Source: Kitasatospora indigofera | GTDB taxonomy: Bacteria; Actinomycetota; Actinomycetes; Streptomycetales; Streptomycetaceae | DNA length: 64,000 nucleotides | Reading direction: 5' to 3' | NCBI RefSeq assembly: GCF_014655955.1 | Contig: NZ_BNBO01000045.1 | Coordinates: 1-64,000 of the forward strand | Shown here: piece after piece, positions 49,585-58,340 of the stretch | How positions within the stretch are numbered: position 1 is the first letter of the stretch | Layout of the letters: every line of letters begins with the position of its first letter | Notes under the pieces: model-generated | The model's database searches: none | What the model saw: only the letters and a program-made list of their open reading frames with translations | What the model was told of the DNA's origin: nothing | Position numbers and translations under genes: made by a program

Positions 49585-51948
49585 GTGGACCAGCTGACGG
49601 CGCACGATCCGAGGCGGATCGGGCCCTTCGAGGTGCTGGCGCGGCTCGGCGCGGGGGGAATGGGCCTGGTGTACCTGGCGCGCTCCGCGTCCGGCCGGCG
49701 GGTGGCCATCAAGACCGTGCGGGGGGAACTGGCCGAGGACGAGCTGTTCCGGGTCCGCTTCGCCCGCGAGATCGCGGCCGCCAAGACGGTCGGCGGCTTC
49801 TACACGGCCGCCGTGGTCGACGCGGACGCCGACGCCCGGGTGCCCTGGCTGGCCACCGCCTACGTGCCGGCCCCCTCCCTGGAGGACCTGGTCGGCGAGT
49901 GCGGGCCGCTGCCGGTCGGCGCGGTGCGCTGGCTGATCGCCGGCATCGCCGAGGCCCTGCAGTCGATCCACGCGGCCGGGCTGGTCCACCGCGACCTCAA
50001 GCCCTCCAACGTGCTGGTGGTGGAGGACGGCCCCCGGGTGATCGACTTCGGCATCGCCGCCGGCGTCTCGCACACCCGGCTCACCATGACCAACGTGGCG
50101 GTCGGCACTCCCGCCTACATGTCGCCCGAGCAGGCCCGGGACAGCCGCAGCGTGACCGGCGCCAGCGACATCTTCTCGCTCGGCTCGCTGCTGGTCTTCT
50201 GCGCCACCGGGCACCCGCCCTACCGGGGGGCCAACCCCGTCGAGACGGTCTTCCAGCTGCTCCGCGAGCAGCCCGACCTCTCCGGCCTGCCGGTCGAGCT
50301 GGTGGACCTGGTCCGGGCCTGCATGCGGCCCTCGCCCGAGCACCGGCCGACGCCCGCCCAGATCCAGGCGGAGCTGGCCCCGCACCTGTTCTCCCGGGAC
50401 GACGCCTCCGGCGAGGCGGGGGACTGGCTGCCCGCCAACGCGCTGGACCTGATCGAGCGCAAGCGCAGCAGCCGGCGGCCGCTCGCCCAGCCCCCCGCCG
50501 TACCGGCCCAGCCGGCGCCCCCGCAGCCGGTGGCCCCGCAGCCCCGGCCGGTCCCGCAGCTGCCCGGCCCCGCCGACCCGCGCACCGCGCAGCACGGCCG
50601 CGCGCTGCCGCCGCCGCCCGGCCGGACCGGGCCGGTGCACGGCGCCCGGCCGGGCCCCGTCCCCGACACCGAGGCGGCCACCGAGAAGATCGCCGCCCGC
50701 CGGCACCGGGCCCCGGCCGGCGAGAGCGCGGCCGAGGTGCGGCTGCCCGGCGCCTCCGTCCGGATAGGCCCGGGCCCCCGGGCCGAGCAGGGCGCGGACG
50801 GGGCCGCCCCCGCCGAGACGGACTGGGTGCGCCGGGCGGCCGTCCCGCCGCCGGCCAGGGCCACCCGCTGGCGCCCCTGGCGGTTCCGGATGTCCAACGA
50901 CGTCTGGGGCACCCCGGTGGTCGCCGACGGCACCCTGTTCGTCTCCAGCTTCGAGGTGCACGCCCTCGACATCGGCACCGGTGAGCGCCGGTACAAGACC
51001 CGGGACGTCGCCTGGGCGATGGCCGTGGACTCCGGCCGGGTGCACGCCGCCGACGGCCCGCACCTGTACACCGTCGACGTGGCGGACGGCACCGAGCGCT
51101 GGCGCAACTCCCTCGACGGCTGGGTCTTCTCGCTGGACGCCGCCGACGGGGTGCTCTGCTGCGGCATCCGGGGCGGCGGTGTCCAGCTGCGCTCGGCCGC
51201 CAACGGCGCCGAGCTGTGGCGTGCCGACGACGCCCAGCAGGACTACGAGAACCCGCAGTCCGGGCCCGTCCTGGTGGGCGGCGCGGCGTACTACTACGGC
51301 GGTGGCCGGCTGCGCTGCGTCGACCCGCGCGGGGCCGGCCTGCGCTGGTCGTTCCCGGTCGGCGAGGACGTCCCGTCCCGGCCGGTCGAGCGGGCCGGGG
51401 TGCTGTACGTGACGGCCGGTACCCGGGTGTACGCGCTGGACACCGCCACCGGCGCGGAGCGCTGGCGCTTCGAGGCCCCGGTGGTGCTCTTCACCCCGCC
51501 CGCGATGGACGCCACCGCGGTCTACGTGGCCGACTACCTGGGCACCGTCTACGCCCTGGACGTCACCACCGGACGGGACCGCTGGCGCGGGCGGACCGGC
51601 AGCCGGCAGGGCGCCGAACCGGTGATCGTGGCCGACGGCACCGTGCTGATCGGCAGCGGGGACCGCCTGCACGCCTTCGACACCGCCACCGGCCAGGAGC
51701 GCTGGCGCTACACCGCCCGCGGCGAGATCGTCGGCTCCCCGGCGGTCGCCGACGGGCTGGTCCACCTCGGCAGCCGGGACCACTCGCTGCACACCCTGGA
51801 CCTGTCGACCGGTCAGCTGCGCTGGGAGCTGGGCACCAAGGGCGAGCTCACCGGCTCCCCGGTGGCGGTCGGCGGCCGGGTCTTCGTCGGCAGCAAGGAC
51901 CGGTGCGTCTACGCCCTGGACGCGTACTACGGCACCGCGGTGCCGTAG
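49585..51948 (+). CDS. afsK: Serine/threonine protein kinase AfsK
   Basis: AfsK is a cytoplasmic Ser/Thr kinase that phosphorylates AfsR (secondary metabolism) and DivIVA (tip growth and branching) in S. coelicolor. The 787-aa protein has a Hanks-type kinase domain at residues 14-280: GAGGMG (22-27), Lys43, HRDLKPSN (Asp137), DFG (154-156), and activation-loop Thr residues 167/169 near the autophosphorylated Thr of AfsK. A Pro-rich linker (about 320-430) with no membrane helix leads to a PQQ-type beta-propeller with repeated ALDxxTGxxRW blades. The VDQLTAHDPRRIGPFEVL start matches the S. coelicolor protein as I recall it. GTG 49585 follows GGGGAGG. The absence of a membrane helix separates it from PASTA-type kinases. 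Confidence 0.93.
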   Translation: MDQLTAHDPRRIGPFEVLARLGAGGMGLVYLARSASGRRVAIKTVRGELAEDELFRVRFAREIAAAKTVGGFYTAAVVDADADARVPWLATAYVPAPSLEDLVGECGPLPVGAVRWLIAGIAEALQSIHAAGLVHRDLKPSNVLVVEDGPRVIDFGIAAGVSHTRLTMTNVAVGTPAYMSPEQARDSRSVTGASDIFSLGSLLVFCATGHPPYRGANPVETVFQLLREQPDLSGLPVELVDLVRACMRPSPEHRPTPAQIQAELAPHLFSRDDASGEAGDWLPANALDLIERKRSSRRPLAQPPAVPAQPAPPQPVAPQPRPVPQLPGPADPRTAQHGRALPPPPGRTGPVHGARPGPVPDTEAATEKIAARRHRAPAGESAAEVRLPGASVRIGPGPRAEQGADGAAPAETDWVRRAAVPPPARATRWRPWRFRMSNDVWGTPVVADGTLFVSSFEVHALDIGTGERRYKTRDVAWAMAVDSGRVHAADGPHLYTVDVADGTERWRNSLDGWVFSLDAADGVLCCGIRGGGVQLRSAANGAELWRADDAQQDYENPQSGPVLVGGAAYYYGGGRLRCVDPRGAGLRWSFPVGEDVPSRPVERAGVLYVTAGTRVYALDTATGAERWRFEAPVVLFTPPAMDATAVYVADYLGTVYALDVTTGRDRWRGRTGSRQGAEPVIVADGTVLIGSGDRLHAFDTATGQERWRYTARGEIVGSPAVADGLVHLGSRDHSLHTLDLSTGQLRWELGTKGELTGSPVAVGGRVFVGSKDRCVYALDAYYGTAVP

Positions 51949-51964
51949 CCGCGCCGGGGACGAC

Positions 51965-52000
51965 GCGGGGGCGGGTGCCCGGTCACCGGCACCCGCCCCC
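51965..52000. terminator. Bidirectional terminator between afsK and galE
   Basis: Perfect 14-base arms CGGGGGCGGGTGCC (51965-51978) and its complement (51987-52000) lie between the convergent genes. Confidence 0.8.
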
Positions 52001-52017
52001 GTGCGTCGCCGCCGGCC

Positions 52018-53001
52018 CTACCTGCGGGCGCCGGGGTGGCGGCTGCACCAGCCGTCCCAGGCGGAGGCCACCATCTCCTCGACGCCGTACCTGGCGCTCC
52101 AGCCCAGCTCCTTGTGGATCAGGTCGGCCGAGGCGACCACCCGGGCCGGGTCGCCGGGCCGGCGCGGGGCGACCTCGCCGGTGGCGTCGTACCCGGTCAC
52201 CCGGCCGATCACGTCCAGCATCTCCTTGACCGAGACGCCCTCGCCGCGGCCGATGTTCAGGACGAGCGAGGTCTCCCCGGCCTTGTCCGTGCGCATCCGG
52301 CGGGCCGCCGCGATGTGCGCCGAGGCGGTGTCGGAGACGTGGATGAAGTCACGGACGCAGGTGCCGTCCGCGGTGGGGTAGTCGTCGCCGAAGATCCGCG
52401 GGGCCCGGCCGGCGGTGAGCCGCTCGAAGACCATCGGGACCAGGTTGAGGACGCCCGTGTCGGAGAGCTCCGGCGACTGCGCCCCGGCCACGTTGAAGTA
52501 GCGCAGCGAGACGGTCGACATGCCGTACGTCCGGCCGGCCGCCGCCACCAGCCATTCGCCGGCCAGCTTGGTCTCGCCGTACGGGTTCATCGGGTGGCAG
52601 GGCGTGTCCTCGGTGACGAGGTCGACGTCCGGCATGCCGTAGACCGCGGCGGAGGAGGAGAAGAGGAACCGCTTGACGCCGCCATCGGCCGCCGCCTCCA
52701 GGACGGTCTGCAGGCCGGTGATGTTCTCCCGGTAGTACAGGAAGGGCTGCTCGACGGACTCGCCGACCTGCTTCTTCGCGGCGAAGTGCAGGATGCCCTC
52801 GACCTCGTGCTCGCGGATGGCGCGGTCCAGCGCGGCCCGGTCCAGGGTCGAGCCCTCGACCACGGCGACGCCCGCGGGCAGCCGGGTCCGGTCGCCGGTG
52901 CTGAAGTCGTCGATGAGGGCGACCCGCTCGCCCGCGTCGATGAGCTGACGCACGACGTGCCCGCCGATGTATCCAGCCCCGCCCGTGATCAACCAAGTCA
53001 T
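52018..53001 (-). CDS. galE: UDP-glucose 4-epimerase
   Basis: GalE interconverts UDP-glucose and UDP-galactose for surface polysaccharide and sugar metabolism. The 327-aa protein has the NAD motif WLITGGAGYIGGHVVRQLID, the Ser of FLFSSSAAVYGMPD, the catalytic YxxxK in MNPYGETKLAGEWL, and VRDFIHVSDTASAHIAA. It is not within a galactose operon; it is convergent to afsK and divergent from the protease gene. Confidence 0.93.
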   Translation of the reverse strand: MTWLITGGAGYIGGHVVRQLIDAGERVALIDDFSTGDRTRLPAGVAVVEGSTLDRAALDRAIREHEVEGILHFAAKKQVGESVEQPFLYYRENITGLQTVLEAAADGGVKRFLFSSSAAVYGMPDVDLVTEDTPCHPMNPYGETKLAGEWLVAAAGRTYGMSTVSLRYFNVAGAQSPELSDTGVLNLVPMVFERLTAGRAPRIFGDDYPTADGTCVRDFIHVSDTASAHIAAARRMRTDKAGETSLVLNIGRGEGVSVKEMLDVIGRVTGYDATGEVAPRRPGDPARVVASADLIHKELGWSARYGVEEMVASAWDGWCSRHPGARR

Positions 53002-53192
53002 GACCGAATCCTAGGCCGTTCGTCCGCGGGTGATCGGTTCCCGTTGCGGCGTCCGGGCGGCCCCGCCGGGCGAGTCGGCGCGTCGATTCGGACAAAGAGG
53101 TGAAATGCTGACAAAAATCGGCCCCCGTCCTCGACCTGAGGAGAGCTCTCCCCAGGGCCGGGCCGCGCGCGTACGGAACCGGAGGCAGCCAG

Positions 53193-54332
53193 GTGCACCC
53201 CAAGAAGGAACCCACCCGCCCGATCCCGGCCGGGCCCCGGCCGACCGGACCGCGCACCCCCGGCCGCCGGCTGGTCGCCGCCGGCGCGGCGACCGCGCTG
53301 GCCGCGCTGGCCCTGGCGGGCTGCAGCAGCGGCTCCGCCTCCTCGAACAGCTCCTCGCCCGGCGCCACGTCCAGCGGCTCCGCATCGGCCGCCGCGGGCG
53401 GCAACCAGCTCCAGGACGACTACGAGCGGGTGATCTCCGAGGTGCTGCCCTCGGTCGTCCAGATCACCACCGCCGGCGGCCTGGGCTCGGGCATCGTCTA
53501 CGACGGCAAGGGCAACATCGTCACCAACGCCCACGTGGTGGGCACGGCCACCACGATGACCGTCACGCTGGCCAACAGCACCAAGTCGCTGGACGCGACC
53601 CTGGTCGCCAGCTACCCCGACTCCGACCTCGCGGTGATCAAGCTGACCAGCCCGCCGAGCGGGCTGAAGCCGGCCGTCTTCGCGGACAGCAAGAAGGTCG
53701 AGCTCGGCCAGATCACCCTCGCCATGGGCAGCCCGCTCGGCCTCGCCAGCAGCGTCACCGAGGGCATCGTCTCGGCGACCGGCCGGACCGTCTCGGAGCC
53801 CGGGACGGGCGGCGCCCCGGGGGCCACCATCGGCAACATGGTGCAGACCTCGGCCGCCATCAACCCCGGCAACAGCGGCGGGGCCCTGGTGAACCTCGCC
53901 AGCCAGGTGATCGGCATCAACACCCTCGCCGCCACCGAGCCCGAGGGCAACGGCGCGGTCGCCCCCGGCATCGGCTTCGCCATCCCGGCGTCCACCATCA
54001 CCAGCATCACCGACCAGCTGATCAAGAGCGGCAAGGTGACCAACTCCGGCCGGGCCGCCCTCGGCATCACCGCCCGGACCTTCTTCGACGCGGGCTTCCA
54101 GCCGGCCGGCGCGGTGATCGTCTCGGTGGTCTCCGGCGGGCCCGCCGACTCGGCCGGGCTCCAGGTCGGGGACGTGATCACCAAGCTGGGCGACACCGAC
54201 ATCACCACGCTGAACTCGCTCACCACGGCGCTCGCCTCGCTCACCCCCGACAGCAAGGTCACCGTCACCTACGTCAGGGACGGCCAGTCCAGGACCGCCG
54301 ACGTCACGCTGGGCACCCTGCCCACCTCCTGA
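53193..54332 (+). CDS. HtrA/DegP-type serine protease, lipoprotein
   Basis: The 379-aa protease acts outside the membrane in protein quality control. A lipobox LALAGC places the lipidated Cys at residue 44. The trypsin-like domain shows the triad: His in IVTNAHVVGTATT, Asp in YPDSDLAVIKLTS, Ser in NPGNSGGALVNLA. One PDZ domain follows (about residues 285-370; GAVIVSVVSGGPADSAGLQV). A Ser/Gly-rich linker follows the lipobox. GTG 53193 follows a GGAGGCAGCCAG stretch. It is divergent from galE. Confidence 0.9.
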   Translation: MHPKKEPTRPIPAGPRPTGPRTPGRRLVAAGAATALAALALAGCSSGSASSNSSSPGATSSGSASAAAGGNQLQDDYERVISEVLPSVVQITTAGGLGSGIVYDGKGNIVTNAHVVGTATTMTVTLANSTKSLDATLVASYPDSDLAVIKLTSPPSGLKPAVFADSKKVELGQITLAMGSPLGLASSVTEGIVSATGRTVSEPGTGGAPGATIGNMVQTSAAINPGNSGGALVNLASQVIGINTLAATEPEGNGAVAPGIGFAIPASTITSITDQLIKSGKVTNSGRAALGITARTFFDAGFQPAGAVIVSVVSGGPADSAGLQVGDVITKLGDTDITTLNSLTTALASLTPDSKVTVTYVRDGQSRTADVTLGTLPTS

Positions 54333-54335
54333 CCC

Positions 54336-54370
54336 TGCCGGCCGGCCCGGGACCACCGGACCGGCCGGCA
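54336..54370 (+). terminator. Terminator after the HtrA-type protease
   Basis: TGCCGGCCGG (54336-54345) pairs with CCGGCCGGCA (54361-54370), four bases after the stop. Confidence 0.7.
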
Positions 54371-54470
54371 GCACCAACCCGGCCCCGGCCGGCCGTCCGC
54401 GCACCGCGCAAGGGTCCACGGACGGTGGACGGGACCGTCCCTGCCCCGTACGCCGGTGCGGACGCAGGGC

Positions 54471-54510
54471 CGGCCGGGGCGCCGCCACTGCCTCGGCGGC
54501 GCCCCGGCCG
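54471..54510 (-). terminator. Terminator after the histidine kinase
   Basis: Perfect 16-base arms CGGCCGGGGCGCCGCC (54471-54486) and its complement (54495-54510) lie about 75 bases past the kinase stop on the minus strand. Confidence 0.7.
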
Positions 54511-54583
54511 TTCGTCCGCGCCGGCTGTCCGGGCCCCGGCTGCGTACGTCCCCGGCCGTGCCCGGGGGGTGGGGGTGGCCGGG

Positions 54584-55807
54584 TCAGACCCGGCGGGCCG
54601 CCCGGGTGTGCCACGGCAGTTCGATCGTCACGGTGGTCGGGCCCCCCTCCGGGCTCTCCACCAGGAAGACCCCGTCCACCGAGCGGATCCGCTCGGCCAG
54701 CCCCGCCAGGCCGCTGCCGGGGTAGGGGGCCGCGCCGCCCTTGCCGTCGTCCTGGACCAGCAGCATCAGCCGGTCGGCGGCCCGCCAGAGGTCCACCGTG
54801 GCCGTGCGCGCGCCGGCGTGCTTGGAGACGTTGGTGAGCAGCTCGCTGACGGTGAAGTACGCGATGCCCTCCACCGCGGAGTCGGGGCGCTCGGCGGAGC
54901 CGTCCGCGCCCCGCAGGTCCACGTGCACCTTGACGCCGCCGGGGACGGTGCAGCGGGCGGCGACCGCGGACAGCGCCGCGTCCAGGCCGCGGTCGGTCAG
55001 CACGGCCGGGTGGATGCCCCGGGCGAGGTCCCGCAGTTCCTGGAGGGCGAGCTTCACCTCGCCGTGCGCGGCGCCGACCATCTTCGCGGCCGCCTCCACG
55101 GTGTCGGGGGTCGGCTCGTCGGTCAGCTTCTCCTTGGCCAGGCCGAGGTCCATCGCCAGCGCCACCAGCCGGGCCTGGGCCCCGTCGTGCAGGTCCCGCT
55201 CGATCCGCCGCAGGTCGGCGGCGGCGGTGTCGACCACCGCGCCCCGGTCGTCCTCCAGCTCGCGGACCCGCTCGGACAGTGCGGTCGGGGCGAGCAGGCT
55301 CTCCAGCAGGATCCGGTCGATCGCGGTCTGGGCCCCGACCACCCACGGCAGCACCGGCCAGCCCACCAGCAGGAACACCAGGGTGACGGCGAAGGTCAGG
55401 ACGCCCCAGGGCAGCAGCAGCACGTGGTACAGCGCCGAGCGCCAGCCCAGCCCGTCGGTGAGGGTGGCGGTCGCCCAGCCGGCGACACCCGGGCGGCGCA
55501 CCCGCAGCGGGTCCGGCTCGCCGACCACGGAGCCGGCCGACCGGGCCCGGGCCCTGGCCAGCGCCCCCAGCCGGCGGCACCCCGCCAGCCCGAGGGCCAG
55601 CAACGGCAGCCCGACCACGGTGACCGACAGGGCGACCCCGACGGAGAGCAGCGCCACCGTGAAGGTGAAGCCCACGATCCCCAGCGGCAGGTTGAGGAGC
55701 AGCTGCAGGACCTGCCGCCACATCTGCCCGCCGTACACGGGAACCCGCTCACCCTGGGCGTCGCGCAGCCGTACGGTGTCCGCCGCGCGGTGGAGCAGTG
55801 GCTTCAT
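54584..55807 (-). CDS. Sensor histidine kinase (NarL-type partner), orphan in this window
   Basis: The 407-aa protein starts with a PF13796-like sensor region with about four membrane helices (residues 38-75 and 125-160). The HisKA_3 box is LRRIERDLHDGAQARLVALA with His207 as phospho-acceptor. The ATPase domain has the N box ELLTNVSKHAGARTA and the G1 motif VQDDGKGG. Such kinases normally pair with a LuxR/NarL-type response regulator, but none is adjacent: the next genes are the HtrA protease and, divergently, nuoA. ATG 55807 is used. Confidence 0.9.
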   Translation of the reverse strand: MKPLLHRAADTVRLRDAQGERVPVYGGQMWRQVLQLLLNLPLGIVGFTFTVALLSVGVALSVTVVGLPLLALGLAGCRRLGALARARARSAGSVVGEPDPLRVRRPGVAGWATATLTDGLGWRSALYHVLLLPWGVLTFAVTLVFLLVGWPVLPWVVGAQTAIDRILLESLLAPTALSERVRELEDDRGAVVDTAAADLRRIERDLHDGAQARLVALAMDLGLAKEKLTDEPTPDTVEAAAKMVGAAHGEVKLALQELRDLARGIHPAVLTDRGLDAALSAVAARCTVPGGVKVHVDLRGADGSAERPDSAVEGIAYFTVSELLTNVSKHAGARTATVDLWRAADRLMLLVQDDGKGGAAPYPGSGLAGLAERIRSVDGVFLVESPEGGPTTVTIELPWHTRAARRV

Positions 55808-56074
55808 CTGATGTCTACCGTCCCTCTCGGTCAAGCTCGTGCTCCCAGCTTCCCGGGTGGGCGGCGCGCGGGGCCATGGGGGTGTTCCGTGTACCCGTCC
55901 GGGGGTTATCCCCACCCGGGCCGTCTTGGTTGGCGGGCAGGGTACGGCAGCCGGTGGCGCTGCACTTAGACTCACGCCTTGACGATGGTTATGGGTGCGT
56001 AAAGAACGCGGCAGTACGGTCCTCCGGGGATGTCCCGGACGGGCCCGGAGCAAGGCCGATGTGGAGGCGAACGC

Positions 56075-56491
56075 ATGAAGGGGCAGCCGGTAGCTGCCGT
56101 CGCGGCCGACCCTGCGGTGGGCAGCGGCTACTTCGACGCGTACGCCGCGGTGGGCCTGCTCGCCGTCGTCGGCGTGCTCTTCGTCGCCGTGGCGTTCTCC
56201 GCCAACCGGCTGCTGCGGCCGGTGGTGTACTCGCCGGAGAAGCTCCTCGCCTACGAGTGCGGGGTCGACCCGGTCGGCGAGGACTGGGCGCACACCCAGA
56301 TCCGCTACTACGTGTACGCGTTCCTGTACGTGATCTTCGCGGTCGACGCCATCTACCTGTTCCCCTGGGCGACGGTGTTCTCCGCCGCCGGGTACGGCGC
56401 GGGCACCCTGGTCGAGATGTTCGTCTTCATCGGCTTCCTCGCGGTCGGCCTGCTCTACGCCTGGAAGAAGGGCGTTCTGGAATGGACGTGA
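56075..56491 (+). CDS. nuoA: NADH-quinone oxidoreductase subunit A
   Basis: NuoA is a membrane subunit of complex I. The 138-aa protein has three helices and the family signatures KLLAYECGVDPVGEDWAHTQ and RYYVYAFLYVIFAVDAIYLF. ATG 56075 follows GGAGG. It opens a nine-gene run, and its 3' end overlaps nuoB by 10 bases. Confidence 0.95.
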   Translation: MKGQPVAAVAADPAVGSGYFDAYAAVGLLAVVGVLFVAVAFSANRLLRPVVYSPEKLLAYECGVDPVGEDWAHTQIRYYVYAFLYVIFAVDAIYLFPWATVFSAAGYGAGTLVEMFVFIGFLAVGLLYAWKKGVLEWT

Positions 56492-57129
56492 CCCACAGCC
56501 ACCCGCACGGCCACGCCCACGGCGGCGACTCCTCCGGAGTCGTCCCGCTCGGCATGCCCGACCCCGCCCGTCCGGGGGGCCCGGCCGAGCAGCCGCGGCT
56601 CGGACCGCTCGCCCGGCTGGCGCCGGACCCGGTCAAGGTGGTGCTCAACTGGGGGCGCCGCTACAGCCTCTGGTGCTTCAACTTCGGCCTGGCCTGCTGC
56701 GCGATCGAGTTCATCGCCGCCTCGATGGCCAAGCACGACTTCATCCGGATGGGAGTCATCCCGTTCGCGCCCGGCCCGCGCCAGGCCGACCTGATGATCG
56801 TGTCGGGCACCGTCACGGACAAGATGGCCCCCGCCGTCAAGCGCCTGTACGAGCAGATGCCCGAGCCGAAGTACGTCATCTCCTTTGGCGCCTGCTCCAA
56901 CTCCGGCGGCCCCTACTGGGACTCCTACTCGGTCACCAAGGGCGTCGACCAGATCATCCCGGTCGACGTCTACGTGCCGGGCTGCCCGCCGCGCCCCGAG
57001 GCGCTGCTCCAGGGCATCCTCAAGCTGCAGGAGAAGATCGCGGCCGAATCGCTGCCCGAGCGCTACGCCGCCCCGGCGTCCGCGCTGCGCCGGCCGCTGG
57101 TCGCCGGGCCCGAGGGCGGCCGCGCGTGA
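56482..57129 (+). CDS. nuoB: NADH-quinone oxidoreductase subunit B
   Basis: NuoB carries the terminal iron-sulfur cluster N2 next to the quinone site. The 215-aa protein has the ligand cysteines in FGLACCAIEFIAA, VISFGACSNSGGPYW and VYVPGCPPRPEALLQG. The N-terminus has a His-rich stretch (THSHPHGHAHGG) that is not part of the family core and might bind metal. The start overlaps nuoA and the stop overlaps nuoC. Confidence 0.95.
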   Translation: MDVTHSHPHGHAHGGDSSGVVPLGMPDPARPGGPAEQPRLGPLARLAPDPVKVVLNWGRRYSLWCFNFGLACCAIEFIAASMAKHDFIRMGVIPFAPGPRQADLMIVSGTVTDKMAPAVKRLYEQMPEPKYVISFGACSNSGGPYWDSYSVTKGVDQIIPVDVYVPGCPPRPEALLQGILKLQEKIAAESLPERYAAPASALRRPLVAGPEGGRA

Positions 57130-58340
57130 GCTTCGACCGCACCCCCGAGGAGCTCGCCGCGTCGGTCGGCGCGTGGGCGACCGCCGCCGAGGCGTACGAG
57201 CTGATCACCGTCGACGTGCCTGCCGAGCACTGGATCGAGGCGCTGACGGCCGCCCGGGACATCCTGGGCCTGAGTTACTTCGACTGGCTGAGCGCCGTCG
57301 ACGAACTGGCCGAGGGCTTCTCCGTCGCCGCCCACCTGGCCGCTCTCGACGCCACCGGGGTCCGGCACCTGCTGGTCCGCACCCGGGTGCCGCGCGAGCG
57401 GGCCGCGCTGCCGACCGCCGTGGGCGTCTACGCCGGTGCCGGCTGGCACGAGCGGGAGACCCACGAGATGTTCGGCATCGACTTCTCCGGCCACCCGCAC
57501 CTGGTCACCCTGCTGCTGCCGGACGGCTTCGAGGGCCACCCGCTCCGCAAGGAGTTCGTCCTGGCGGCCCGGGTCGCCAAGGCCTGGCCCGGCGCCAAGG
57601 AGCCCGGCGAGTCCGAGGGCGACGGCCCGGCCCGGCGCAAGATGCAGCCGGCCGGCGTGCCCGACCCGAACGAGTGGGGGCCGCTCAAGGGCACCCTGCC
57701 GCCCGTCGCCGAACGCCCCGCCCGGGGCGCCCGCGCGGCCGGTGCGGCGGGGCGCACCCCGCGTGCCGCCGCCGGGGCCGCCGGTGCCGCTGCCGGCACC
57801 CCTGCCGGTGCCGCCGGCGAGGGCGGGCCCGCGATCCGGGCCGACCGGCCCCGGCGCACCCGGTCCATCACGGAGGGGTCGGCCAGCCAGACCGCCGCCG
57901 GCCCGGCGGCCCCGCCGGCCGAGGCACCCACCGGGACGGCCGCCGGGGCGCCCGCCGGGGCGCCCGCCGGGGCGCCCGCCGAGCAGCCGGCGGCGACGCC
58001 GCCCGCCGCGGCCACGCCGCCGGCACCCGCCCGGACCCGGTCCACCGACGCGCCCTGGCACACACCGGTACCCGCGCACGGGCCCGCCGGGGAGCCGGCG
58101 GGGGAGCCTGCCGCACCGGCGGCCACCCCGGCACCCGAGGCCGCGAAGCCGGAGCCCGTGAAGCCGGAGGCCGCGAAGCCGGAGCCCGCGAAGCCGGAGC
58201 CCGTCGCACCGGAGGCCCCGCAGCAGGGGTCCGGCGCGCCCGAAGCCGGTACGCCCGAAGCCGGCGCGCCCGGGCCCGGTACGCCCGAAGCCCCCGCAGC
58301 CGCACCCGAGAAGCCCACCCAGGAAGGAGACAGCGCGTGA
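57126..58340 (+). CDS. nuoC: NADH-quinone oxidoreductase subunit C with a long low-complexity tail
   Basis: NuoC (30-kDa subunit) lies in the peripheral arm of complex I. Residues 1 to about 175 are a normal NuoC domain, with the signature WHERETHEMFGIDFSGHP and LLLPDGFEGHPLRKEFV. The remaining roughly 230 residues are Ala/Pro/Gly-rich with repeats such as GAPA, KPEP and PEAG, far beyond the usual length, and contain no NuoD domain. GTG 57126 overlaps the nuoB stop, and nuoH follows with another 4-base overlap, leaving no room for nuoD. Confidence 0.92.
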   Translation: MSFDRTPEELAASVGAWATAAEAYELITVDVPAEHWIEALTAARDILGLSYFDWLSAVDELAEGFSVAAHLAALDATGVRHLLVRTRVPRERAALPTAVGVYAGAGWHERETHEMFGIDFSGHPHLVTLLLPDGFEGHPLRKEFVLAARVAKAWPGAKEPGESEGDGPARRKMQPAGVPDPNEWGPLKGTLPPVAERPARGARAAGAAGRTPRAAAGAAGAAAGTPAGAAGEGGPAIRADRPRRTRSITEGSASQTAAGPAAPPAEAPTGTAAGAPAGAPAGAPAEQPAATPPAAATPPAPARTRSTDAPWHTPVPAHGPAGEPAGEPAAPAATPAPEAAKPEPVKPEAAKPEPAKPEPVAPEAPQQGSGAPEAGTPEAGAPGPGTPEAPAAAPEKPTQEGDSA

